From Chloroflexota bacterium (GTDB lineage: Bacteria > Chloroflexota > UBA6077 > CF-72): a DNA stretch of 12,988 nucleotides. The stretch covers positions 1-12,988 of the forward strand of contig JAFAWJ010000620.1 of assembly GCA_019242065.1 (NCBI GenBank), given 5' to 3'. The translations under genes were made by a program, and so were the position numbers. Below the pieces are notes generated by a model that searched no databases, was not told where the DNA came from, and worked only from the letters and a program-made list of their open reading frames with translations. This document shows positions 5,541 to 12,033 of this stretch, in pieces. Positions within the stretch are counted from its first letter, which is position 1. Every line of letters starts with the position of its first letter.

Positions 5541-5783
5541 ATGAGCGTCGGGGTCGAGCGTGAGCGCGTGTCAGCCGCGATGCGCGAGTTCCTGGTGTGG
5601 GTCGCGTTCCGCCCGCGCACCTACGCGGACAGCATGGAGGCGTGGGGCAGCCACTGCCCACGGTTCACGCTCTGGGAAGACGCGCTGGACCAGGGATTGA
5701 TCGTGGTCGAGCCGGGCTTGCCCGAGAGCAGCGGTGTGTGCCTGACCGTTCAGGGTCGGGCGGCCATCAGCCCGGCGCGCTGA
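5541..5783 (+). CDS. Unrecognised 80-aa protein
   Basis: ATG at 5541 opens an 80-residue frame: a charged start (MSVGVERERVSAAMREFLVW), a Trp/aromatic-rich middle (RPRTYADSMEAWGSHCPRF, TLWEDALDQGLIVVE) and an end CLTVQGRAAISPAR. The last part (ALDQGLIVVE ... LTVQGRAAI) resembles the wing and strand layout of small winged-helix modules, but this is only an impression. No ribosome site is evident; a TAnnnT box (TAGACT, 5525-5530) lies 10 bases before the ATG. The 98-base spacer after the binding-protein gene holds a 9-base direct repeat (GACTTCAGG at 5452 and 5527) and nothing else I recognise. Its end overlaps the convergent methyltransferase gene by 17 bases. A longer start in the same frame (5331) would run over the upstream gene and is not credible. 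Confidence 0.55.
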   Translation: MSVGVERERVSAAMREFLVWVAFRPRTYADSMEAWGSHCPRFTLWEDALDQGLIVVEPGLPESSGVCLTVQGRAAISPAR

Positions 5784-5786
5784 GGC
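5763..5786. terminator. Hairpin across two overlapping convergent stop codons, no U-tract
   Basis: GCCATCAGC (5763-5771) pairs with GCTGAGGC (5779-5786) over 8 bases with one bulged A, around a 7-base loop. The stem contains the stop codon of the methyltransferase gene (5767-5769) and that of the 80-aa gene (5781-5783). There is no run of T on either side, so termination activity is uncertain. Confidence 0.3.
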
Positions 5787-6618
5787 AAGGTTCGCCCTCG
5801 AGAGGGGCGCCCGCGGGTGAGGTGCGGCGGCGGGCGATTAGCAGCTCGTTCTGGTACCGCTTGCGGATCGCGCCGGCGTAGTCGACATCGATCAGGTGGG
5901 CGATGCAGCTCAGCAGGCCGGCGCGGGCCTCGGATGGCAGCGCCAGGTGGTTGGAATAGGTGAGCAGCACGTCGAGGTAGCTGTCCGTCGTGTACGCCTG
6001 CTCCCAGGTGTAGCGGCGCACGATCGGCATCTCGAACCAGGATGAGCGCTCGATCGCGTAGGACTCAGTTGGGATCTCGTCGGCCGGCTGGAGACGCAGA
6101 CCGGGGGGCGTGGCCGGGTCCCAGCGCTCGTAGCACGTCTGCACGTCGACAAAGAAGGGCTCGGTGCCGCCCGCGACGTGATCGGTCGTTACGATGGCCA
6201 GGCACCCGCCGGGTCGCAGGGCGGCGGCGGTCTTTGCCAGGCGCATGGCGGGATCGAGCCAGTGGAAGGCCGTGGCGGCCAGCACCAGGTCGAAGGGCTC
6301 GGGCGGCAGTGGCCACGCTTCGAAAGCGCCGACGACGACCTCCACCGAGGGGAAGGCCGCCAGATTGCGGCGCGCCACGGCGGCCAACGCGGCGCCCAGC
6401 TCGACCGCGACGATGCGGAAGCCGCGTTCGGCCAGAGGTCGCGTCGCCTGACCCGTGCCGCAGCCGATTTCGAGGACGCGTGCGCCGGGCTCCAGGCCAA
6501 CGAGTTGCACGACATCGTCGAACAGCCGGGCAGGATAGCCGGGCCGCGCGCGAGCGTAGCGTTCGGCGGCGGCGTCGAAGGTCGCGCGCAGGCGCAGGGA
6601 GTCGTCGAAGGTGGACAT
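5767..6618 (-). CDS. Class I SAM-dependent methyltransferase
   Basis: The 283-aa product has the Rossmann methyltransferase core: FDAAAERYARARPGYP (14-29) before motif I VLEIGCGTGQ (48-57), the SAM-ribose acidic residue at E73 (VAVEL), GAFEAWPLP, motif post-II FDLVLAATAFHWLDP (109-123), and LRPGGCLAIV. It belongs to the Methyltransf_11/25 type, resembling UbiE/Tam-like enzymes. The C-terminal part (PADEIPTESYAIERSSWFEM onward) matches the substrate cap seen in trans-aconitate/SAM methyltransferase-like proteins, but the substrate cannot be named. It starts 22 bases after the serine hydrolase gene, as last gene of a five-gene operon; no ribosome site is obvious. Its end overlaps the convergent 80-aa gene. 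Confidence 0.92.
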   Translation of the reverse strand: MSTFDDSLRLRATFDAAAERYARARPGYPARLFDDVVQLVGLEPGARVLEIGCGTGQATRPLAERGFRIVAVELGAALAAVARRNLAAFPSVEVVVGAFEAWPLPPEPFDLVLAATAFHWLDPAMRLAKTAAALRPGGCLAIVTTDHVAGGTEPFFVDVQTCYERWDPATPPGLRLQPADEIPTESYAIERSSWFEMPIVRRYTWEQAYTTDSYLDVLLTYSNHLALPSEARAGLLSCIAHLIDVDYAGAIRKRYQNELLIARRRTSPAGAPLEGEPCLSAPG

Positions 6619-6640
6619 GGCGTTGAGTGACCGCGGCCGA

Positions 6641-7831
6641 CTACGTGAAGCAGCCGGCGACGAGCTGGTCGAACTCTCCCAGCATGCCGTTCCACATGAC
6701 GTCGCTGGTCTGGCTCAGCAGGATGGCCACGATGCCGCGGTGTGGATCGTTGAACCAGTCGGTGCCGTACCCGCCTGCCCAGCCATATCGACCCTGCACC
6801 GGCCACGCGTCGCCAGGTTCCGTGACGACGCTGACCCCGAAGCCCCAACCGACGCCGCCCAGGATCATGCCGCCGGTCGCCATCTGCTCCGGCGTCAGGT
6901 GATTGGTGGTCATCAGCTCGACCGACTCTGCCGACAGCACCCGCTGGCCTCGGTATTCGCCGCCGTTCAGCAGACAGCGGGCGAAGGTGAGGTAGTCGTC
7001 AGCCGTGGAAATCAGTCCGGCGGCACCGGACGGGAAGATGGGCGGCCGAGACCATTCCTCGGGCGTCGAGACGTCGCGGCGCTCCAGGCGGCCGGATTCA
7101 AAGTTGGTGATGTAATACGCCGGCAGGTCGCGGGTGATCTCCAGCGGCAAGCTGAAGCCCGTCGTGCGCATCCCGAGCGGCTCGAAGATGCGGGTGCGAA
7201 AGAAGTCAGGGAGCGGCTGGCCGGCCACGCGTGCTACCAGCACGCCCAGCACGAGCGAGCCGACGTTGTACTGCCAGCGCTCGCCAGGCTGATACATAAG
7301 AGGCAGGCTGCCGAAGCGCTGCATCCACGCGTCAGGCGCATGTGGCGTGCGCGGGTCTGGCTGGTTGAGCACCAGCTGGAGCTCCTTGGCGGTCAGCACG
7401 ATTGGAAACGGCGGATCCATGCTCGGCTCGGTCACCATCCCGAAGCCCATACGGAACGTCAGCAGATCGTCGACGGTGATCGGACGACGGGCAGGCACGC
7501 TGTCGCCAAGGGGTCCGTCGATGTGCCGCAGCACGCGCCGGTTGCTGAGCTCGGGCAACCAGCGCTCGACGTGATCGTCCAGCTCGAGTTTGCCGTCCTC
7601 CATGAGGAGCAGCGTCGCGACCGCGAGGATGGGCTTGGTCATCGACGCGATCCGAAACAGCGTCTCGCGACGCAGCGGCTCATCCGAGTCAACGGCTTTG
7701 GTGCCGATGGCGTCGACGTGGACGTCGTCGTCCTGGGCGACCAGCGTCACCAGGCCGGGCAGCTCGTGGCGCTCGACGTGCGCCGCCATGGCGGCGTGCA
7801 GTCGTTCCAGACCCGACGAGGAGGCGCTCAT
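6641..7831 (-). CDS. Serine hydrolase, beta-lactamase/PBP-fold (family PF00144)
   Basis: The 396-aa product has the SxxK nucleophile motif SMTK at 63-66 in the context TLFRIASMTKP, the tyrosine motif WQYNVGS with Tyr188, and a third motif GWAGGYG (350-356) at the place of the KTG/HxG box. This arrangement is closer to family VIII esterases and related class C-like hydrolases than to true beta-lactamases. There is no signal peptide, so it acts in the cytoplasm; a resistance role is unlikely and a carboxylesterase or peptidase role more plausible. ATG at 7831 overlaps the stop of the upstream hybrid kinase gene (ATGA, 7828-7831), so the start is well fixed. The frame runs open further upstream, but only as a shadow of the kinase gene. 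Confidence 0.92.
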   Translation of the reverse strand: MSASSSGLERLHAAMAAHVERHELPGLVTLVAQDDDVHVDAIGTKAVDSDEPLRRETLFRIASMTKPILAVATLLLMEDGKLELDDHVERWLPELSNRRVLRHIDGPLGDSVPARRPITVDDLLTFRMGFGMVTEPSMDPPFPIVLTAKELQLVLNQPDPRTPHAPDAWMQRFGSLPLMYQPGERWQYNVGSLVLGVLVARVAGQPLPDFFRTRIFEPLGMRTTGFSLPLEITRDLPAYYITNFESGRLERRDVSTPEEWSRPPIFPSGAAGLISTADDYLTFARCLLNGGEYRGQRVLSAESVELMTTNHLTPEQMATGGMILGGVGWGFGVSVVTEPGDAWPVQGRYGWAGGYGTDWFNDPHRGIVAILLSQTSDVMWNGMLGEFDQLVAGCFT

Positions 7832-9000
7832 CGCGGCAAGCGGACGGTGAAGGTGCTGCCGACGCCGAGGCGAGAGTCGACGTCGACGCTGCCGCCATGC
7901 GCTTCGACGATCTGGCGGACGGAGGCGAGACCAATCCCCGCGCCGGCGACTGTGCGCGCAGCATTGCGCCCGCGATGGAACGGCTCGAACACCCGCGGCA
8001 GGTCCGCTGACGGAATGCCCACGCCGTGATCCTCGACGACCAGCAGCGTGCAGGTTGAACTCGGGCTCACCCGCACGACGATCTCGCCGCCCGCGGGGCT
8101 GTATTTGACGGCGTTGGACAACAGGTTGTTGACAACCCGCTTGAGCCGCCCGGCGTCCCAGTTGCCCTGCACATTGGACTCCGGCAGCTCGCACCGAAAC
8201 ACGTGCCGGTCAGTCGTCTGTTCGACACCCGAGACAGCCTGACGCACCAGAGCACTGAGATCGGTCGGTGACCGATCCAGGACCAGCGTGACCTCGGAGC
8301 GACTGGCCGAGACCAGCTCGGCCAGCTGATCGGCCATATCCGTGGCGGTCTGGGCGATCCGATCCAGGCCTTCGGTGAGTCGCTCGGCGGTGTCCGGACG
8401 GCCGGCCTGGCGCTGGAGCAATTGCGCCCGGCCACGAATGGCGGCCAGCGGCTGCAGCAGATCGTGAGCAATGGTGGCCACCAGTTGCTGGAGCTGGGCG
8501 CGCGCGTGCTCGGCGTCGGCCTGGGCCACCTCGGCGCGGGCGACGGCCACCGCGCGCTCCTCGGCACGGAGCCGTTCGAGAGCGTAGCGGATGGAACGAT
8601 CCAGCAGCTCACCATCCAGCCGACCTTTGACCAGGTAGTCGGCGGCGCCGACGCGGGCGGCCGCGCGATCCACGTCGTCGTCACCCACCCCAGTTAGCAG
8701 GATCAGGGGTGTCCGCCGACCGGTCTGGACCACCTCGCGAATCAGGTCGATGCCACTCCGCTCGCCGAGCCGATAGTCGATCAAACACACGTCGTGTTCG
8801 CCACGGGCGATCGCCACCAGGCCGTCGTCCCACGTCGCGGCCCAGTCGACGAGGTAGCGGCAGGGCGCGGATCCGTCGAGGGCATCGCGCACCAGCACCC
8901 AATCGTCTTCGTCGTCGTCCACCAGCAGGACGCGGACCGGCGTGGACGGCTCGCGCTCGGAACCTGTCGGCCCACGTGGATGCAGAGCAGACAACGACAC
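7828..9000 (-). CDS. Hybrid protein: receiver domain followed by histidine kinase
   Basis: The 390-aa product is soluble. Residues 22-140 are a receiver: acidic cluster DDDEDD (28-33), phospho-acceptor D75 in LIDYRLGERSG, T103 in LLTG, and K125 in YLVKG. A coiled coil (about 138-172) leads to a HisKA segment with H179 in AHDLLQPLAAIRG, then an ATPase domain with N-box NNLLSNAVKYS (291-301), G1 EDHGVGIP (323-330) and G2 GAGIGLASV (353-361). The protein thus takes a phosphoryl group on D75 and probably controls its own kinase. The order receiver-kinase and lack of a sensor domain point to an internal step of a relay. The GTG start at 9000 directly follows the TAG of the preceding gene, with GAGG 8 bases upstream. 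Its stop overlaps the serine hydrolase start. Confidence 0.93.
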   Translation of the reverse strand: MSLSALHPRGPTGSEREPSTPVRVLLVDDDEDDWVLVRDALDGSAPCRYLVDWAATWDDGLVAIARGEHDVCLIDYRLGERSGIDLIREVVQTGRRTPLILLTGVGDDDVDRAAARVGAADYLVKGRLDGELLDRSIRYALERLRAEERAVAVARAEVAQADAEHARAQLQQLVATIAHDLLQPLAAIRGRAQLLQRQAGRPDTAERLTEGLDRIAQTATDMADQLAELVSASRSEVTLVLDRSPTDLSALVRQAVSGVEQTTDRHVFRCELPESNVQGNWDAGRLKRVVNNLLSNAVKYSPAGGEIVVRVSPSSTCTLLVVEDHGVGIPSADLPRVFEPFHRGRNAARTVAGAGIGLASVRQIVEAHGGSVDVDSRLGVGSTFTVRLPR

Positions 9001-9465
9001 CTAATTGGCCTCGTCAGGCGAACCGGGCAATTCGACGATCTCGAACCAGTACCGACCGAGGACTTTCATCACGTCAACCAGCCCTTCGAACGTGACTGGC
9101 TTGGAGATGAAGGAGCTGACGCCCAGGTCGTACGTGCGGTAGATGTCTTCTTCGGCTCTGGAGGTTGTCAGCACCACGATGGGGATCGACCGCAGACTGG
9201 GATCGGCCTTGATCTCGCGCAGCGCTTCGCGGCCGTCTTTGCGGGGCATGTTCAAATCCAGCAGGATCAGGCCCGGGCGCGGCGACTCAGCCGGCGGAGC
9301 GTACGCCGCCTCGTGCCGCAAATACGCCAGAAGCTCCTCACCATCGCTGACGGTGTGCAGCTCATTGAACAGACGACTCTCCTCGAGGGCTTCACGCGCG
9401 AGCACGCAATCATCTGGATCGTCGTCGGCGAGGACGATGATGATCGGGTGGGGCTGCATGGTCAT
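9001..9465 (-). CDS. Single-domain response regulator (CheY/Rcp1-like)
   Basis: The 154-aa product is one receiver domain with no output: acidic pocket D14-D16 (ADDDPDD), phospho-acceptor D70 in LILLDLNMPRKDG, T100 in IVVLTTS, and K122 in FISKPV. The insert between helix 2 and strand 3 (about residues 50-64) and the LNMPRKDG...SIPIVVLTTS pattern are typical of Rcp1-type regulators paired with kinases having the HDLQEPL box, which the upstream gene has. ATG at 9465 overlaps the kinase stop (ATGA); a second ATG two codons later is an alternative. It probably carries the phosphoryl group between the membrane kinase and the downstream hybrid kinase, or shuttles to another target. Confidence 0.94.
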   Translation of the reverse strand: MTMQPHPIIIVLADDDPDDCVLAREALEESRLFNELHTVSDGEELLAYLRHEAAYAPPAESPRPGLILLDLNMPRKDGREALREIKADPSLRSIPIVVLTTSRAEEDIYRTYDLGVSSFISKPVTFEGLVDVMKVLGRYWFEIVELPGSPDEAN

Positions 9466-11057
9466 GCCACTTCCTGGAGCTCGCGGGACGGCACGTGCGG
9501 AGCGACCTCCAGCGGTTCGGGCTGTGAACGCGGCAAAGTCACGATGAACGTCGCGCCCTCACCTGGCGCGCTCCGAGCAGTAATCGTCCCTGCGTGGCGT
9601 TCGACGATCTTACGGCACACCGCCAGTCCGACACCGGTGCCCTCGTACTCGACCCGGCCGTGCAGACGCTGAAATATGGTGAAAATCCGGTCGAGGTACT
9701 TTTCGTCGAAGCCAATGCCATTGTCCTGCACGCAAACCCGTACGTCAGACTCGTCGACATCCTCGACGTAGACCCGCACCAGCGGCGGACTGTCGGGACG
9801 CTGGAACTTCAGGGCATTGGAGATCAGATTCTGGAACAACTGCCGCATCTGCAGGGGATCCGCGTCGATGGTCGGTAGTGGCTGGATGTCGAGTGTCGCC
9901 TCGGACTGCTGGATACGCACTTCGAGGTCGGACGCGACGTCGTTGACCAGCTTGTCCAGGTCAACTGGCACAAAGGGTTGGGCGCGGGTGGCGACGCGCG
10001 AAAACGTGAGCAGATCGTTAATGAGCGCCTGCATGCGCGCGGCGGCGTCCTGCATGCGCGCCAGGTAGTCGCGGCCCTGGTCGGTCAGCTCTGGGCCGTA
10101 TTTGGCCGAGAGGCGATCGCCGAAGGCGCGGACTTTGCGGAGTGGCTCCTGCAGATCGTGCGAGGCGACCGACGCGAAGTCTTGCAGTTCGCGATTGGAC
10201 CGCTCGAGCTCGACTTGTTTGCGCGTCAGCTCTGCCGACGAGTTTTCGAGATCGACGATGGTGACCTGGAGCCGATCGGCCATGTTGTCGAAGGCGGCCG
10301 CGGCCTGGCCGATCTCGTCGCGGCGATCGAGTCGAATGCGACGCGTCAGGTCGCCGCCGGCGACGGCGGTGGCCGCGGCCGCCATGCGCTCCACGGCGTC
10401 GGTGATATCGCGTGTCAGGAGCAAGGCGGCGGCCAGGCCGACCAGCAGTGCGAACGCCGTGCCGATGAGCAGCGTCGCAAACAACCGCTGATTGGCAGCT
10501 TCGGCCATCGCCAGCCGGGTGGCCAGCAGATCCTGCTCGGTGGCGATCGCCTGGTCGAACACCTGGCGGATGGCGGTGAACTGGTCGTTGCCTTCGCCGG
10601 TGCTGACCAGATCCACCAGCTCCTGCGACGGCTGCGCGCCCTCCGCCACCTGGCGGCGGAGCTGAATGCGTGGATCAGTGATCTGCTGCGTCCATTGCTG
10701 CGTCAGGTCGCCGATAGTCTGCCAGCGCTGGACCTGGGAGGGATTGTCGGCCGTGAGCGCTTCCAACTCCTGCAACCGCTCGGGGTAGGAAGCCAGGCCG
10801 GCGGTATAGGGATCGAGCAACTGCTCCTGGCCGGTCAGCAGGAAGCCGCGGTAGCCAGTCTCCATGTCGACCAGGTCGGCCTCGGTAGCTTCGGCCAGGG
10901 CTATCACCTGGAGGCTATGGGCAACCCACCCGCTCGCCTCGTCATTGCCATGCGTCGTCACAAAGGCGGCCACGCTGAGGCCGAGCAGCAGCAACAGGAC
11001 GAGGCCAAAGCCCGCCAGCAGCTTGCGACCAACCGGCACGTCGGCAAACAGGCGCAT
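9462..11057 (-). CDS. Membrane sensor histidine kinase, CHASE3-HAMP-HisKA-HATPase
   Basis: The 531-aa product has a first membrane helix (about 12-34), an extracytoplasmic CHASE3-type helical sensor (about 40-185) with the characteristic METGYRGFLLTGQEQLLDPY at 65-84, a second helix (192-214), a HAMP linker (215-268), a coiled coil (270-296) and the kinase core. The phospho-acceptor is H300 in ASHDLQEPLRKV; the ATPase has N-box QNLISNALKF (409-418), G1 DNGIGF (445-450), an F-box IFTIFQRLH and G2 GTGVGLAV (473-480). All catalytic residues are present. The HDLQEPL box is typical of kinases that pair with Rcp1-like receivers, which is what follows. GGAG lies 4 bases before ATG 11057. As first gene of the operon it supplies the sensory input; the signal is unknown, as usual for CHASE3. 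Confidence 0.95.
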   Translation of the reverse strand: MRLFADVPVGRKLLAGFGLVLLLLLGLSVAAFVTTHGNDEASGWVAHSLQVIALAEATEADLVDMETGYRGFLLTGQEQLLDPYTAGLASYPERLQELEALTADNPSQVQRWQTIGDLTQQWTQQITDPRIQLRRQVAEGAQPSQELVDLVSTGEGNDQFTAIRQVFDQAIATEQDLLATRLAMAEAANQRLFATLLIGTAFALLVGLAAALLLTRDITDAVERMAAAATAVAGGDLTRRIRLDRRDEIGQAAAAFDNMADRLQVTIVDLENSSAELTRKQVELERSNRELQDFASVASHDLQEPLRKVRAFGDRLSAKYGPELTDQGRDYLARMQDAAARMQALINDLLTFSRVATRAQPFVPVDLDKLVNDVASDLEVRIQQSEATLDIQPLPTIDADPLQMRQLFQNLISNALKFQRPDSPPLVRVYVEDVDESDVRVCVQDNGIGFDEKYLDRIFTIFQRLHGRVEYEGTGVGLAVCRKIVERHAGTITARSAPGEGATFIVTLPRSQPEPLEVAPHVPSRELQEVA

Positions 11058-11100
11058 AGCTCTCCAGTTTCAAAGATACACGCCGGGCCTGTCCTTATTC

Positions 11101-11130
11101 GGGTAGCGGATGACGTCACAGACACTACCC
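11101..11130. promoter_or_regulatory. Inverted repeat in the divergent kinase/exonuclease promoter region
   Basis: GGGTAG (11101-11106) and CTACCC (11125-11130) form an inverted repeat, with the perfect 8-base palindrome TGACGTCA (11111-11118) close to its centre. The right arm overlaps the candidate -10 box of the exonuclease gene. It could be an operator acting on one or both divergent genes. No specific regulator is suggested by the sequence. Confidence 0.3.
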
Positions 11131-11131
11131 T
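11126..11131 (+). promoter_or_regulatory. Candidate -10 box for exonuclease III (leaderless start)
   Basis: TACCCT lies 6 bases before the GTG at 11138, so transcription would start on the start codon. There is no Shine-Dalgarno. The same layout is seen for the genes starting at 1902 and 1943. Confidence 0.4.
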
Positions 11132-11137
11132 GATCGG

Positions 11138-12001
11138 GTGCGGATTGCGACGTGGAACGTCAATTCGGTCAAGCAGCGCGTGCCGCGTCTGCTGCCCTGG
11201 CTCGACGAACGCCGGCCTGACGTGGTGTGCCTGCAGGAGACCAAGCTGGCGGACGAGGCGTTCACGAGCCTGCTGGGCAAACCACTGGAGGAGCGCGGCT
11301 ACCGGGCGGCGCTGTATGGCGAAGGGCAGTGGAACGGGGTGGCAATCCTGTCGCGCGTCGGCCTGGACGAGGTGAGTCGCGGGGTCGCCAACGCGCCCGG
11401 GTTCCCGAATCCCGAGGCCCGCGCGGTCACTGCCACCTGTGCTGGGGTGCGCGTGACCTCGGTGTACGCACCCAACGGCCGCGTGCCCGACTCCGAGCAC
11501 TACCAGTACAAACTCGCCTGGTTCGCCGCGCTGCGCGACGTGGCGCAGACCCAGAGCGGGTCGGTGGTCGTGTGCGGCGACATGAACATCGCGCCTACCG
11601 ACGCCGACGTGTTCGATCCGGAGGCATACATTGGCCAGACGCACGTGACGCCACCGGAGCGCGCGGCGCTCGCCAACCTGCAAGCCGTCGGCCTGCATGA
11701 CGTGGTGCGCGAGCACTGGCCGACCGCACGCGTCTTTACATACTGGGATTACCGCGCCGGCATGTTTCACAAGGACCTGGGCATGCGCATCGACCTGGTG
11801 CTGGCCAGCACGCCGGTGGCCGAGCGTGTCAAGGCGGCCTGGGTGGACCGCCAGGCGCGCAAAGGTACGCTGCCGAGCGATCACGCGCCGGTCATCGTGG
11901 ACCTGGACACCGCTCCAGATGGCAACATCGGCCCGATGGTGCCGCCCCCGTCGGCCTCTGCACCGAGGCGCGGCGCGGTCAAGTTGCCCCAGTCGACATA
12001 G
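11138..12001 (+). CDS. xthA: Exodeoxyribonuclease III (AP endonuclease, Xth family)
   Basis: The 287-aa product has all catalytic residues of the exonuclease III family: N7 in ATWNVNS, E34 in LQETK, Y110 in VYAPNGR, D148 and N150 in GDMNIAP, D219 in RIDLVL, and D248-H249 in SDHAP. The enzyme cuts DNA 5' of abasic sites and removes 3'-blocking groups in base excision repair; it needs Mg and acts in the cytoplasm. The GTG start at 11138 gives (M)RIATWNVNS, matching the family start exactly. Length is about 20 residues above the usual; the extra is a Pro/Ser-rich tail after residue 257, probably disordered. It is divergent from the kinase operon and convergent with the sigma factor gene, and seems to be a single-gene unit. 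Confidence 0.96.
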   Translation: MRIATWNVNSVKQRVPRLLPWLDERRPDVVCLQETKLADEAFTSLLGKPLEERGYRAALYGEGQWNGVAILSRVGLDEVSRGVANAPGFPNPEARAVTATCAGVRVTSVYAPNGRVPDSEHYQYKLAWFAALRDVAQTQSGSVVVCGDMNIAPTDADVFDPEAYIGQTHVTPPERAALANLQAVGLHDVVREHWPTARVFTYWDYRAGMFHKDLGMRIDLVLASTPVAERVKAAWVDRQARKGTLPSDHAPVIVDLDTAPDGNIGPMVPPPSASAPRRGAVKLPQST

Positions 12002-12007
12002 ATCCCC

Positions 12008-12033
12008 AGCAACGCCTCAGCTGAGGCGTTGCT
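12008..12033. terminator. Perfect 26-bp palindrome at the convergent junction, possible two-way terminator
   Basis: AGCAACGCCTCAG (12008-12020) is followed directly by its exact reverse complement (12021-12033), a 13-base-pair stem with an AGCT centre as the only possible loop. It begins 7 bases after the exonuclease stop and contains the stop codon of the sigma factor gene (12017-12019). Neither strand has a T run after it, so it departs from a standard intrinsic terminator. Confidence 0.55.

Noticed and set aside
6641..7831. Antibiotic-resistance beta-lactamase
   Set aside because: It has no signal peptide, and its motifs (SMTK, YNV, GWAGG) fit esterase-like relatives better than true class C beta-lactamases.
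7832..8194. N-terminal extension of the serine hydrolase frame
   Set aside because: It overlaps the kinase ATPase domain in another frame on the same strand and has no family-like sequence; the ATGA overlap marks the true start.
11111..11118. TGACGTCA as a regulatory site by itself
   Set aside because: Eight-base palindromes are expected about once per 256 bases, so alone it carries no weight; it is kept only as part of the larger inverted repeat.
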